Assembly (NCBI GenBank): GCA_031273185.1
Contig: JAISSG010000113.1
Coordinates: 1-5,382 of the forward strand
Source of the DNA: Treponema sp.
Lineage (GTDB): Bacteria > Spirochaetota > Spirochaetia > Treponematales > Breznakiellaceae
DNA length: 5,382 nt
Direction: 5' to 3'
Part shown: piece after piece, positions 1 to 5,151 of the stretch
How positions within the stretch are numbered: the first letter of the stretch is position 1
Layout of the letters: the number at the start of each line of letters is the position of its first letter
The notes under the pieces: model-generated
Told to the model about the DNA's origin: nothing
What the model saw: the letters and a program-made list of their open reading frames with translations, nothing else
The model's database searches: none
Translations under genes and position numbers: made by a program

Positions 1-81
1 CACCTTTACCGTATCCCCCACCTTGAAGTTGTCGGGGTTTGCTTTCATCTGCGCGGCGTCAATGGCCTTAATCTCGTTCAT
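1..81 (-). CDS. rplS: Ribosomal protein L19 (bL19), N-terminal 27 codons, runs off the window
   Basis: L19 is a protein of the 50S subunit that sits at the interface with the 30S subunit. Only the first 27 residues are visible. They begin MNEIKAIDAAQMK and continue to NFKVGDTVKV, which matches the usual L19 opening, where an N-terminal helix is followed by a (F/R)-x-(P/V)-GD-V-V strand. The ATG at 81-79 overlaps the trmD stop as ATGA, and a GGAG lies about 8 nt upstream within the end of trmD. Translation is therefore probably coupled to trmD. Position as the gene after trmD is standard for this operon in many bacteria. The rest of the gene lies outside the window. Confidence 0.92.
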   Translation of the reverse strand, partial: MNEIKAIDAAQMKANPDNFKVGDTVKV

Positions 82-971
82 GTTCTATCTCCAATGATAT
101 TGTTTATTTCCTCGTCAAAGAGTCCCAGTTCCCTGCCCCGCCGGATAAGGTCGGGCCGGTTGCGCAGGGTCTTCTCGACCCGCTGTTCCAGCCGCCAGCG
201 GCGGATATTCTCGTGGTGCCCCGAAAGCAGCACATCGGGAACTTTCATCGTATCAAAAATCTCAGGTCGTGTATACTGGGGGTACTCCAAAAGCCCGCCG
301 GAAAAACTCTCCTCGTCCAGCGATTCGGGAGTTATTACCCGATCAACCAGCCGATACGTCGCATCGATAACCGCCAGGGCCGCAACCTCGCCGGACGACA
401 GCACATAGTCCCCAACGGAGACCTCGTCATCAATATACAAATCTATCACCCGCTGATCAATACCTTCGTAGCGCCCGCAGAGCAGAATTAGCTCCCGCTC
501 CTTGGCCAGTTCCCTCGCCAGCGTCTGGTCAAAGGGTTTGCCCGAGGGTGAAAGGTAGATGATACGGGGGGGAGTGGGGACTGGGGACTGGGGACTGGGG
601 ATCGGGGGTTGGGGACTGGGGACTGGGGACTGGGGGTTGGGGACTGGGGATCGGGGACTGGGGATCGGGGTCTCGGAATCCCTAGTCCCTAGTCCCTGTT
701 CCCTAGTCCCTAATTCTTGTTCCCTAGTCCCTAATTCTGTCCCCATTTTAACCGATTCCAGGGCGCGGGACAGGGGGTCGGCGAGCATCAGCATTCCGGG
801 GCCGCCGCCGTAGGGGGCGTCGTCGCAGGTTTTGTGCTTGTCGAGGGCAAAGTCGCGGATATTGACCGCCCGATAGCCGATGATGCCCCGCTGGATCGCC
901 TTCGCCATGATTGATGTGGAAAAATATGCGTCGGTGATTTCGGGAAATAGCGTTAAAACGGTGTAGATCAT
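78..971 (-). CDS. trmD: tRNA (guanine-N1)-methyltransferase TrmD carrying a large in-frame heptamer-repeat insertion
   Basis: TrmD uses S-adenosylmethionine to methylate N1 of G37 next to the anticodon of certain tRNAs, which prevents +1 frameshifting; it is a SPOUT-family homodimer with a deep trefoil knot and is usually essential. Visible family motifs are YGGGPGM (54-60), IYLSPSGKPFDQ (138-149), LCGRYEGID (164-172), VSVGDYVLSSGE (184-195), LLEYPQYTRPE (227-237) and LLSGHHENIRRWR (248-260). The protein is 297 residues against about 230-255 for the family. The excess is one block, residues about 77-135, encoded by 7-bp repeats (see the repeat entry). It reads as LGTREQ-type repeats followed by Pro/Ser repeats (SPVPSPQ) and lies between the helix ending ESVK and the strand starting IIYLSP. 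Everything on both sides is intact and in one frame, so the gene is probably functional. The residue aligning with the catalytic Asp of the E. coli enzyme (in EDSF) appears to be Glu221 (EESF). The start overlaps the rimM stop (ATGA at 971-968) and the stop overlaps the rplS start. Confidence 0.96.
   Translation of the reverse strand: MIYTVLTLFPEITDAYFSTSIMAKAIQRGIIGYRAVNIRDFALDKHKTCDDAPYGGGPGMLMLADPLSRALESVKMGTELGTREQELGTREQGLGTRDSETPIPSPRSPVPNPQSPVPSPQPPIPSPQSPVPTPPRIIYLSPSGKPFDQTLARELAKERELILLCGRYEGIDQRVIDLYIDDEVSVGDYVLSSGEVAALAVIDATYRLVDRVITPESLDEESFSGGLLEYPQYTRPEIFDTMKVPDVLLSGHHENIRRWRLEQRVEKTLRNRPDLIRRGRELGLFDEEINNIIGDRT
567..745. repeat. Short tandem heptamer repeat array, two inverted halves, inside trmD
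   Basis: From 575 to 742 the plus strand divides into 7-bp units without a break. There are about 14 G-rich units (575-672), mostly TGGGGAC with variants TGGGGAT, CGGGGGT and CGGGGAC. A junction unit TCGGAAT (673-679) follows, then nine C/T-rich units (680-742) of the types CCCTAGT, CCCTGTT, CCCTAAT and TCTTGTT. The second half is roughly the reverse complement of the first (GGGACT against AGTCCC), so the array is a large interrupted palindrome. The edges at 567 and about 745 coincide with the break in TrmD homology. Three heptamers equal 21 bp, so each strand encodes a seven-residue period. The arrangement resembles the short tandemly repeated repetitive (STRR) heptamers known from filamentous cyanobacteria, but all neighbouring genes are non-cyanobacterial. 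Confidence 0.95.
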
Positions 972-1480
972 TCCAGTAGCCAGAGAATTTGCAACAGTAC
1001 CCGCCCCTTGTCCATGTCAACGGCGGCAATAAATTCCTCCCTGAACGGGACGAGTTTAAGTTCGCCGCTGTTCAGCCGGATTTCGACAAGGTCGCCGCCA
1101 CCACCCTCGATTATGGCGGTGATGTGCCCCAACGCTTCCCCATTGCCATCGGGGGCAAGCACTGGCAAGCCTTTGAGGTCTTCGACGTAAAACTCGCCGG
1201 GCTGAAGGGGGGCGGCCTCTTCCCGGCTTACCAGCAACTCCGCGCCGTTCAGGGCCTTCGCCGCCTCGGGGCTGTGGAAACCGGCAAAGCGCATCAGCAC
1301 GACCGGCCCTGCGACGCTGCTTTCCTCGATGGCAAGGGTCCGTTCCTTCCCGTCCTGGCGCAGGGTAACCGATGCGAGCCTGAGCAAATGGTCAATTTCG
1401 CCGGACAGCGACTTAACCTTGACAAAGCCGTCCAGCCCGAAGGGCGCGCCGACTATCCCCGCGACAAAGCGTTTGGTCAC
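968..1480 (-). CDS. rimM: Ribosome maturation factor RimM
   Basis: RimM binds ribosomal protein S19 and helps mature the 30S head and process 16S rRNA. The protein is 170 residues, a normal length. The N-terminal RimM barrel spans about residues 5-85 and opens with FVAGIVGAPFGLDGFVKV, which carries the usual G-x-x-GL-G-V signature. The C-terminal PRC-barrel-like domain spans about 94-169, with PGEFYVEDLKGLPV (94-107), the acidic/glycine-rich turn near 124-130 and VPF near 144-146. The start is GTG at 1480, with GAGG about 6 nt upstream; the gap to khpA is 37 bp. The stop overlaps the trmD start as ATGA, as is common for this pair. Confidence 0.96.
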   Translation of the reverse strand: MTKRFVAGIVGAPFGLDGFVKVKSLSGEIDHLLRLASVTLRQDGKERTLAIEESSVAGPVVLMRFAGFHSPEAAKALNGAELLVSREEAAPLQPGEFYVEDLKGLPVLAPDGNGEALGHITAIIEGGGGDLVEIRLNSGELKLVPFREEFIAAVDMDKGRVLLQILWLLE

Positions 1481-1517
1481 GATAACCTCAGCTTAGTGCG
1501 GCGGCGCGGCTTTTTTT

Positions 1518-1751
1518 TCAGTCAAGTATTTCCAGTACCGTGTGCCTGCCCGTCTTGGCGGTGGCCGCCATAAGAACCGTGCGCATGGCCTTGGCGATGC
1601 GGCCCTGCTTGCCGATGACCTTGCCGATGTCGTCCTCGGCCACCCTCAGCTCCAGTATCGTGGACTTCTCGCCCTCCACCACGCTGACCGAGACCTGAGA
1701 CGGATCATCAACCAGAGATTTCGCAATATATTCAACCAGATCTTTTTCCAT
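1518..1751 (-). CDS. khpA: KH-domain RNA-binding protein KhpA (YlqC family)
   Basis: This is a 77-residue protein consisting of a single KH RNA-binding domain. The family often forms homodimers or pairs with KhpB and is implicated in RNA regulation and cell-envelope control in Gram-positive bacteria; its role in spirochaetes is not established here. The hallmark GxxG loop is present as IGKQG (46-50), preceded by the acidic AEDDIGKV strand-turn and followed by the helix RIAKAMRTVLMAA. The opening MEKDLVEYIAKSLVDDPSQVS is typical of the family. The ATG at 1751 follows a strong purine-rich ribosome binding site (AGGAAAGGG). It lies 27 bp after rpsP and 37 bp before rimM in the same operon. The stop is followed immediately by a run of A residues. 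Confidence 0.94.
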   Translation of the reverse strand: MEKDLVEYIAKSLVDDPSQVSVSVVEGEKSTILELRVAEDDIGKVIGKQGRIAKAMRTVLMAATAKTGRHTVLEILD

Positions 1752-1778
1752 GAAAACACCCTTTCCTCGTATGCCGAG

Positions 1779-2030
1779 CTATTTTATATGAAGACCCTTT
1801 TTATTGAAGATCCTGCGTACCGTGTCGCTGGCCGTCGCGCTTTTGTCAAGCCAGGCTTTGGCCTTGTCCATGTCGAACACAATCTGCTTGCCCTCCACCT
1901 CGATGGGGTGGTAATACCCCAACTCGTCAATAGTCTTCCCGTCCCTTGGGCTGCGCTGGTCCATTACCACGATGCGGTAATAGGGCCGCTTCTTTGACCC
2001 GAATTTTTTGAGCCGTATTCTTGCGCTCAT
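1779..2030 (-). CDS. rpsP: Ribosomal protein S16 (bS16)
   Basis: S16 is a 30S-subunit protein needed for assembly of the 16S rRNA 5' and central domains. The 83-residue product has the family opening MSARIRLKKFGSKKRPYYRI, then VVMDQRSPRDGKTIDELGYYHP (21-42) and the C-terminal WLDKSATASDTVRRIF region, where S16 proteins usually have W-x-x-x-GA-P-[ST]-x-T-V. The start codon at 2030 has a near-perfect Shine-Dalgarno (AGGAGG) about 5 nt upstream. It is the first gene of the operon, downstream of a recognisable promoter, with khpA 27 bp further on. Confidence 0.97.
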   Translation of the reverse strand: MSARIRLKKFGSKKRPYYRIVVMDQRSPRDGKTIDELGYYHPIEVEGKQIVFDMDKAKAWLDKSATASDTVRRIFNKKGLHIK

Positions 2031-2089
2031 CGCTCCTCCTGTGTATACAAACTTCCGAATTCCGAAAGGTTATTTCACTGTGCTATGTC

Positions 2090-2118
2090 AGGATACCTAA
2101 AATCGAGGTGTTCGTCAA
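2090..2118 (-). promoter_or_regulatory. Sigma70-type promoter of the rpsP-khpA-rimM-trmD-rplS operon
   Basis: On the minus strand TTGACG (2118-2113) is separated by exactly 17 bp from TATCCT (2095-2090). The -35 matches 5 of 6 consensus bases and the -10 matches 4 of 6. Transcription would start near 2083, giving a leader of about 53 nt before rpsP. The leader contains a direct repeat of TTCGGAA but no convincing terminator or riboswitch. The assignment rests on motif match and position only. Confidence 0.7.
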
Positions 2119-2185
2119 TTGAGGTCTTTTTGGAAAAATCCTGCCACGGATAAAGCATTCTGCAATGTAGCGCCATATAACAGGC

Positions 2186-3802
2186 ATGAAGCATTTTTTC
2201 TTCGCTGCCGCTCTGGCTGTGCCGATTGTTCTTCTTTCGGCGCAGAATGCCGCGCCAAAACAGCCCTTGTTTACTTGGGATCTTTTGCTGACGGGCTCAT
2301 GGGAGGAAAGCAAAACCCTGCATAACCGGGGTGACGCGCATATTGGCTTTACCAAGCCGGCCCTGATCCTGCGGGCGCAGGCGCTTGACAGGCGGCCCCT
2401 GAATTTCGAGCTTGAACAGCCCTGGGGGGACAGCGCAAACAAGGCGGCGACTGCCTCGTTCGGGCTGTACCACAAACCAACGGGTTCCCGCCTGCTGTAC
2501 GGCATCCTTGACGAGTGGGGGCTTCCGGCGAGGATTCGCAGCCCGTGGATACGCTCCGCCCCATACGCCGAAAACCGCAAGCCGATAATGGCTGACCTGA
2601 GAACCACGGTTGCGACGACCAAAGTGCCGGAAGCGTACCTGTACCTGTCCAGCCCCCGCATCGAGCTTTTTCGGAATGGCCCGGCGCCCAAAATGGCGCT
2701 GCCGGTGTCGCTGAGGGGCTTTGCCTCGGCCCAGTTCCCCGTCGAGTGGGACCTTGCCCCGTCATTCTCAGCCGGGCTGGACGCTAGCCTGGGCGAAAAA
2801 TACGCCCTGATGCTGGAGGGCTTTTACACCAGCGCAGAGCTTCCCGCCCGGCAAAGCAGTTCGTGGTTCAGCGATCCCCCTCCCCTGCCCGCCAGGGATT
2901 TCCGCCTCGGCGCCGCTTCGCTGATGTTCGCCATGCCGTATGTGTCGCTGTCGTCCGACTGGGCCTGGTCAGAGACTTTCGCCTACGGCAGCGGCGTGTA
3001 CGGCAACCTGGGGATTCGCCTTGACCTGCCGCGCTCATGGGCCGAGGCGGGCACGGCAAAGCCCGGCCCCTGGTCGGTGTCGCTTGCCGCAGACGGCATG
3101 ACGGATCGCTACGTCGGCAGGGACGGGGCCAGCCCCGCAGGGGGGCTCAGAACAGCGGGAAAAGTTGAGTGGAAGGGGCCGCGCAGCAGCCTGTTCCGGG
3201 CCAACACCCTCCTGCGAAGCCCCGGCCTTGAGGAGCCTTTTGACAGAAGCTCCACCGGCCTGTACTATCGTTTCCCCGCCCTGTCCGCCCGTGCTGGAAT
3301 CGGCAAGGCGTTCCCCCTGCGCCTCAGCCGAGCGTCGCTCAGCGCCGACAGGAACGCCTCCGACCTGGGCAAGATCTCCGACGGCATCGACGCAGCGCTC
3401 GGCCTTTCGCTCGGCCTGCCCCCGATGCAGTTCCCCGCAGTATTCCTGCCGAGAACGGCTGCAAAAAACCCCAAGCCCAAAAGCTACCCGCTGGGAATAA
3501 ACCTGTCAACGTCGGTTGACTTTCTGGGTTCGGGCGAAGAGGTGCCGTCGCCGTATCCTTTTTTCCCGCCAAGCCAGGAATTCGATTCGGCAAAGGCAAG
3601 CTGCGAGTTTATCTGGTCGCCGGGGATATTCCAGTTCAGGAACAGGTGGGGCTACACGGCATACGCAAAGAAGGACGACCAGTGGGATGCCTCGTTCAGT
3701 GCCGCCGTCCGATTCAGCCACGGGCGTTTCGGCGTAAAAATAGCGTTCCCCGTCTTCCCGGACAAATGGAACTGCACCCTGTCGTGGCGTTTTGAAAAAT
3801 AA
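2186..3802 (+). CDS. Predicted secreted outer-membrane beta-barrel-like protein of unknown function
   Basis: I do not recognise the family with confidence. The 538-residue product starts with a clear Sec signal peptide: MKH, then a hydrophobic core FFFAAALAVPIVLL, with likely cleavage after LSA (about residue 19). No lipobox cysteine is present. The mature part is rich in alternating polar/hydrophobic strands ending in Gly/Asp/Pro turns, for example 205-215, 239-258, 268-281, 296-303, 403-410, 436-447 and 468-538. The final strands (FGVKIAFPVF, WNCTLSWRF) are typical of the closing strands of an outer-membrane barrel. The segment around 93-130 is rich in Gly, Trp, Tyr and Arg and looks like a conserved periplasmic or plug region, but that is a guess. 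The start is the first ATG after an in-frame TAG at about 2168; the ribosome binding site is weak. The gene is divergent from rpsP with 155 bp between start codons, and is GC-rich like the operon. A transport or surface-structure role is possible; none is shown. Confidence 0.8.
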   Translation: MKHFFFAAALAVPIVLLSAQNAAPKQPLFTWDLLLTGSWEESKTLHNRGDAHIGFTKPALILRAQALDRRPLNFELEQPWGDSANKAATASFGLYHKPTGSRLLYGILDEWGLPARIRSPWIRSAPYAENRKPIMADLRTTVATTKVPEAYLYLSSPRIELFRNGPAPKMALPVSLRGFASAQFPVEWDLAPSFSAGLDASLGEKYALMLEGFYTSAELPARQSSSWFSDPPPLPARDFRLGAASLMFAMPYVSLSSDWAWSETFAYGSGVYGNLGIRLDLPRSWAEAGTAKPGPWSVSLAADGMTDRYVGRDGASPAGGLRTAGKVEWKGPRSSLFRANTLLRSPGLEEPFDRSSTGLYYRFPALSARAGIGKAFPLRLSRASLSADRNASDLGKISDGIDAALGLSLGLPPMQFPAVFLPRTAAKNPKPKSYPLGINLSTSVDFLGSGEEVPSPYPFFPPSQEFDSAKASCEFIWSPGIFQFRNRWGYTAYAKKDDQWDASFSAAVRFSHGRFGVKIAFPVFPDKWNCTLSWRFEK

Positions 3803-3912
3803 GTTCTACAAGTACCCGCGCAAGGGCACATCTCCAAATATTTAGCATGGAACGATAAGATTAACTTGCGGTTTCTTGTGAAATTGGCCGTTTCAATATA
3901 AAAAAATGATTT

Positions 3913-3961
3913 TTGTATGTTTATGCTACGGCAATTTTAAGGGCAGAGCATAAATATACAA
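3913..3961 (-). terminator. 15-bp imperfect inverted repeat, possible weak terminator after the 96-residue gene
   Basis: The left arm TTGTATGTTTATGCT (3913-3927) and right arm AGCATAAATATACAA (3947-3961) pair over 15 positions with a single G/T wobble, around a 19-nt loop. The right arm starts 6 bp past the stop of the minus-strand gene. Read on the minus strand, the stem is followed about 7 nt later by a run of seven T. The stem is AT-rich and the T run is not adjacent, so intrinsic termination is only possible. The remainder of 3803-3967 is AT-rich with no gene; I see only a further 6-bp stem at 3879-3895. Confidence 0.35.
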
Positions 3962-3967
3962 TTTACG

Positions 3968-4258
3968 TTACTTGGCGTGATCTTTTTTCCATTTAATAGC
4001 CTCATCAATGGTAAATTGAAGCCATATTTCTTCTTTTATTATTTTCCGTTCATTGGTATCATAAGTAACTTCCCACATATATACATCTAATCCTTCTTTG
4101 GCAGCTCCTTCATATACTGCTTGTTCAAAATTATATTCATTAGCCATTATCGGATTATCGGTAAACCATTTTCCAGAACCTTCACTGTCATATTCATCAT
4201 AGGCAAGCAATTCTTTTTCATTTCTGCCCAATAAATAAACTAACTTTGTTCTTTTCAT
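3968..4258 (-). CDS. Small hypothetical protein, 96 residues, AT-rich gene
   Basis: I do not recognise this protein. It is a small soluble protein with no signal peptide or membrane segment. It starts MKRTKLVYLLGRNEKELLAYDEYD, predicted as a strand-turn-strand, followed by an acidic/aromatic middle (FTDNPIMANEYNFEQAVYEGAAKEGLDVYMWEVTYD) and a charged C-terminal helix (FTIDEAIKWKKDHAK). The ATG at 4258 is chosen because GGGAG lies about 7 nt upstream, whereas a nearer upstream ATG is followed at once by a stop. Its coding DNA is only about 30% GC, far below the neighbouring operon and barrel gene, which suggests transfer. It is preceded by the same promoter-leader segment that precedes the 78-residue gene at 5145, so it is probably transcribed on its own and regulated in the same way. 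A toxin-antitoxin or phage-defence role is conceivable but not evidenced. Confidence 0.7.
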   Translation of the reverse strand: MKRTKLVYLLGRNEKELLAYDEYDSEGSGKWFTDNPIMANEYNFEQAVYEGAAKEGLDVYMWEVTYDTNERKIIKEEIWLQFTIDEAIKWKKDHAK

Positions 4259-4265
4259 TACATTG

Positions 4266-4312
4266 CTCCCTGATTCGGAGTATAACAGCCAATAAGAACC
4301 TTAATCAAGAAG
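4266..4312. promoter_or_regulatory. Inverted half-sites bracketing promoter A (operator-like, degenerate)
   Basis: CTCCCTGATT (4266-4275) and AATCAAGAAG (4303-4312) form an imperfect inverted repeat, with 8 of 10 positions complementary and 27 bp between the arms. One arm overlaps the -35 and the other the Shine-Dalgarno and likely transcription start on the minus strand. The equivalent arms in copy B are perfectly complementary and have identical spacing. Operator function is an inference. Confidence 0.45.
4279..4308 (-). promoter_or_regulatory. Promoter A for the 96-residue gene
   Basis: On the minus strand TTGATT (4308-4303) is followed after 18 bp by TATACT (4284-4279), or after 17 bp by TTATAC. 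Transcription would begin near 4272, leaving a leader of only about 14 nt with the GGGAG ribosome binding site almost at the 5' end. The same elements are conserved in copy B, which supports function. Confidence 0.65.
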
Positions 4313-4328
4313 CGAGCAAATTCCTTAC

Positions 4329-4370
4329 TTTTCTCTTTGCTCTTTGCTCTCTGCTCTTTGCTCTTTGTCT
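4329..4370. repeat. Heptamer tract TTTGCTC, about six units
   Basis: Successive 7-bp units are TTTTCTC, TTTGCTC, TTTGCTC, TCTGCTC, TTTGCTC and TTTGTCT. The tract lies 9 bp beyond the stop of the 184-residue gene and upstream of promoter A. Copy B has a shorter, more degenerate version of the same tract, so the number of units differs between copies. The unit is unrelated in sequence to that in trmD but has the same length. Confidence 0.85.
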
Positions 4371-4379
4371 GGGCATTTT

Positions 4380-4934
4380 TCAGGGAAAAATAGCCTTTTT
4401 CTGCTTTTCAATATAGCTGTCCTGCGCGGTGGGAAGATTGGCCAACCGTTGCTTGAGCAGGTCTTTTTCTATCTGGTCTATGCCGGGGGAACGGAGTATA
4501 TTTTGAAGCCGTGTCTTATGCGAGCCACAGGCGATATGGAATGAATCTTTGGGAAAACCGCCCACGCGGTATTTTTGGTGGTGGGGATAGGTTGTGTCTG
4601 CGCCTTTATACAAGGTGCTGTCTTCTACCGTTTTAAGTGCAAAAAAAGCGTCGTCAAAACTCTGTATTGCCTGAGTAAGGCTACTGAACGAGTCTTTATC
4701 GGATGTACCGCAAAATTGCAGTTCCTGAGTTAGGAAGGTGTATTCAACAAGAATCATTGTTTGCGGGTCGGCGGTGGTTTGCGCTTCTTTGAAAGCGGAC
4801 AGTGCCTCGGCTATGCCTTTCTCGTAGGAAATGCGCCCTTCTTCTGCTTTTCCTCTGGTGGCAAAACCCTTTCTGCCAAAGTCAATAGCCGCCGCCGCTT
4901 TAGTAACACTACTTATGTAGCCAATCGGGTCCAA
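4380..4934 (-). CDS. Hypothetical protein, 184 residues, second gene of an overlapping pair
   Basis: I do not recognise a named family. The protein is soluble and mostly helical. An Ala-rich N-terminal helix (TKAAAAIDFGRKGFATRGKAEEG) is followed by an amphipathic region (GIAEALSAFKEAQTTADPQTMILVEYTFLTQ), another helix around 81-101, a His/Gly-rich stretch (YPHHQKYRVGGFPKDSFHIACGSHKTRLQN, about 115-144) and a Lys/Gln-rich C-terminal helix. The clustered His and Cys at 117-138 could bind metal or be catalytic, but no known motif is evident. The start is taken as TTG at 4934: it is the third codon after an in-frame TAG, AGAGG lies about 6 nt upstream, and the next Met in frame is far inside (residue 60). 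It overlaps the end of the upstream 78-residue gene by 26 bp in the +1 frame, so translation is probably coupled; a programmed frameshift is a less likely alternative. GC is intermediate, about 45-55% in the parts counted. Confidence 0.7.
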   Translation of the reverse strand: MDPIGYISSVTKAAAAIDFGRKGFATRGKAEEGRISYEKGIAEALSAFKEAQTTADPQTMILVEYTFLTQELQFCGTSDKDSFSSLTQAIQSFDDAFFALKTVEDSTLYKGADTTYPHHQKYRVGGFPKDSFHIACGSHKTRLQNILRSPGIDQIEKDLLKQRLANLPTAQDSYIEKQKKAIFP

Positions 4935-5145
4935 ATTCCGCCTCTACTTCCGACAAGTTCCAGCCGAGATTTAATAAACAATCCAGCCCCACTTTCTCTT
5001 TAATTACCTTCGCCAAATAAGGAGGCAATGGAGCTGTCTTCATAACACGATCATACCCTTCCCTGTCTCCAGCGTCCAATAATGCAAAAGCCCTTCTTGA
5101 TATGTCAAGTTTTTCGTCAAGGGTCATGGTTTCGACTTGTGGCAT
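4909..5145 (-). CDS. Hypothetical protein, 78 residues, first gene of an overlapping pair
   Basis: This is a small acidic, helical protein that I do not recognise by name. The sequence MPQVETMTLDEKLDISRRAFALLDAGDREGYD suggests two helices, PLPPYLAKVIKEKVG a third, and it ends with a compact NLSEVEAEFGPDWLHK motif. The frame is open back to an ATG at 5178, but I place the start at the ATG at 5145, because an AAGGAG ribosome binding site lies about 7 nt upstream and the codons between 5146 and 5178 overlap the -10 element and the likely transcription start. Its end overlaps the 184-residue gene by 26 bp. The size, first position and two-gene overlap are what one sees for antitoxins or small regulators paired with a larger partner, but no DNA-binding motif is obvious, so function is open. 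Confidence 0.72.
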   Translation of the reverse strand: MPQVETMTLDEKLDISRRAFALLDAGDREGYDRVMKTAPLPPYLAKVIKEKVGLDCLLNLGWNLSEVEAEFGPDWLHK

Positions 5146-5151
5146 ATATTG

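Larger units (their letters stand above)
4265..4370 (-). repeat. Control-region direct repeat, copy A (upstream of the 96-residue gene)
   Basis: Positions 4265-4309 align without gaps to 5151-5195 with 39 of 45 bases identical. After a short 6 versus 8 bp variable spacer, 4316-4335 matches 5204-5223 at 19 of 20 bases. The similarity then runs into a 7-bp repeat tract in both copies. The segment contains the promoter, Shine-Dalgarno and inverted half-sites, and lies at the same place relative to the start codon in both copies. The two copies are in the same orientation about 886 bp apart and flank the 78/184-residue gene pair. Confidence 0.9.

Noticed and set aside
567..745. CRISPR array
   Set aside because: The repeats are directly adjacent 7-bp units with no unique spacers, and the tract is coding.
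567..745. Cyanobacterial origin suggested by STRR-like heptamers
   Set aside because: Gene order and the proteins (KhpA, S16, TrmD, GpmI N-terminus) point to a spirochaete; repeat type alone is not a lineage marker.
559..813. Plus-strand open frame of Gly/Trp/Leu repeats opposite trmD
   Set aside because: It is produced by reading the heptamer array on the other strand; 7-bp G-rich units are stop-free in every frame. No ribosome binding site or homology, and trmD is certain on the minus strand.
989..1573. Plus-strand 194-codon open frame opposite rimM and khpA
   Set aside because: It spans two well-identified minus-strand genes and their gap; such long antisense frames are expected in GC-rich DNA, and the translation shows no family features.
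2171..2185. TATAAC as the -10 of the barrel gene
   Set aside because: It ends 5 bp before the start codon, which would make transcription start in the coding region, and no -35 is present; no promoter for this gene is called.
2083..2691. Minus-strand 202-codon open frame opposite the barrel gene
   Set aside because: Arg/Ser/Cys-rich shadow translation; it overlaps the rpsP operon promoter and the signal-peptide gene, which has far better evidence.
3879..3895. Short hairpin TGAAAT-tggcc-GTTTCA
   Set aside because: Only a 6-bp stem including a wobble, far from both flanking stop codons and with no adjacent T run; expected by chance in AT-rich DNA.
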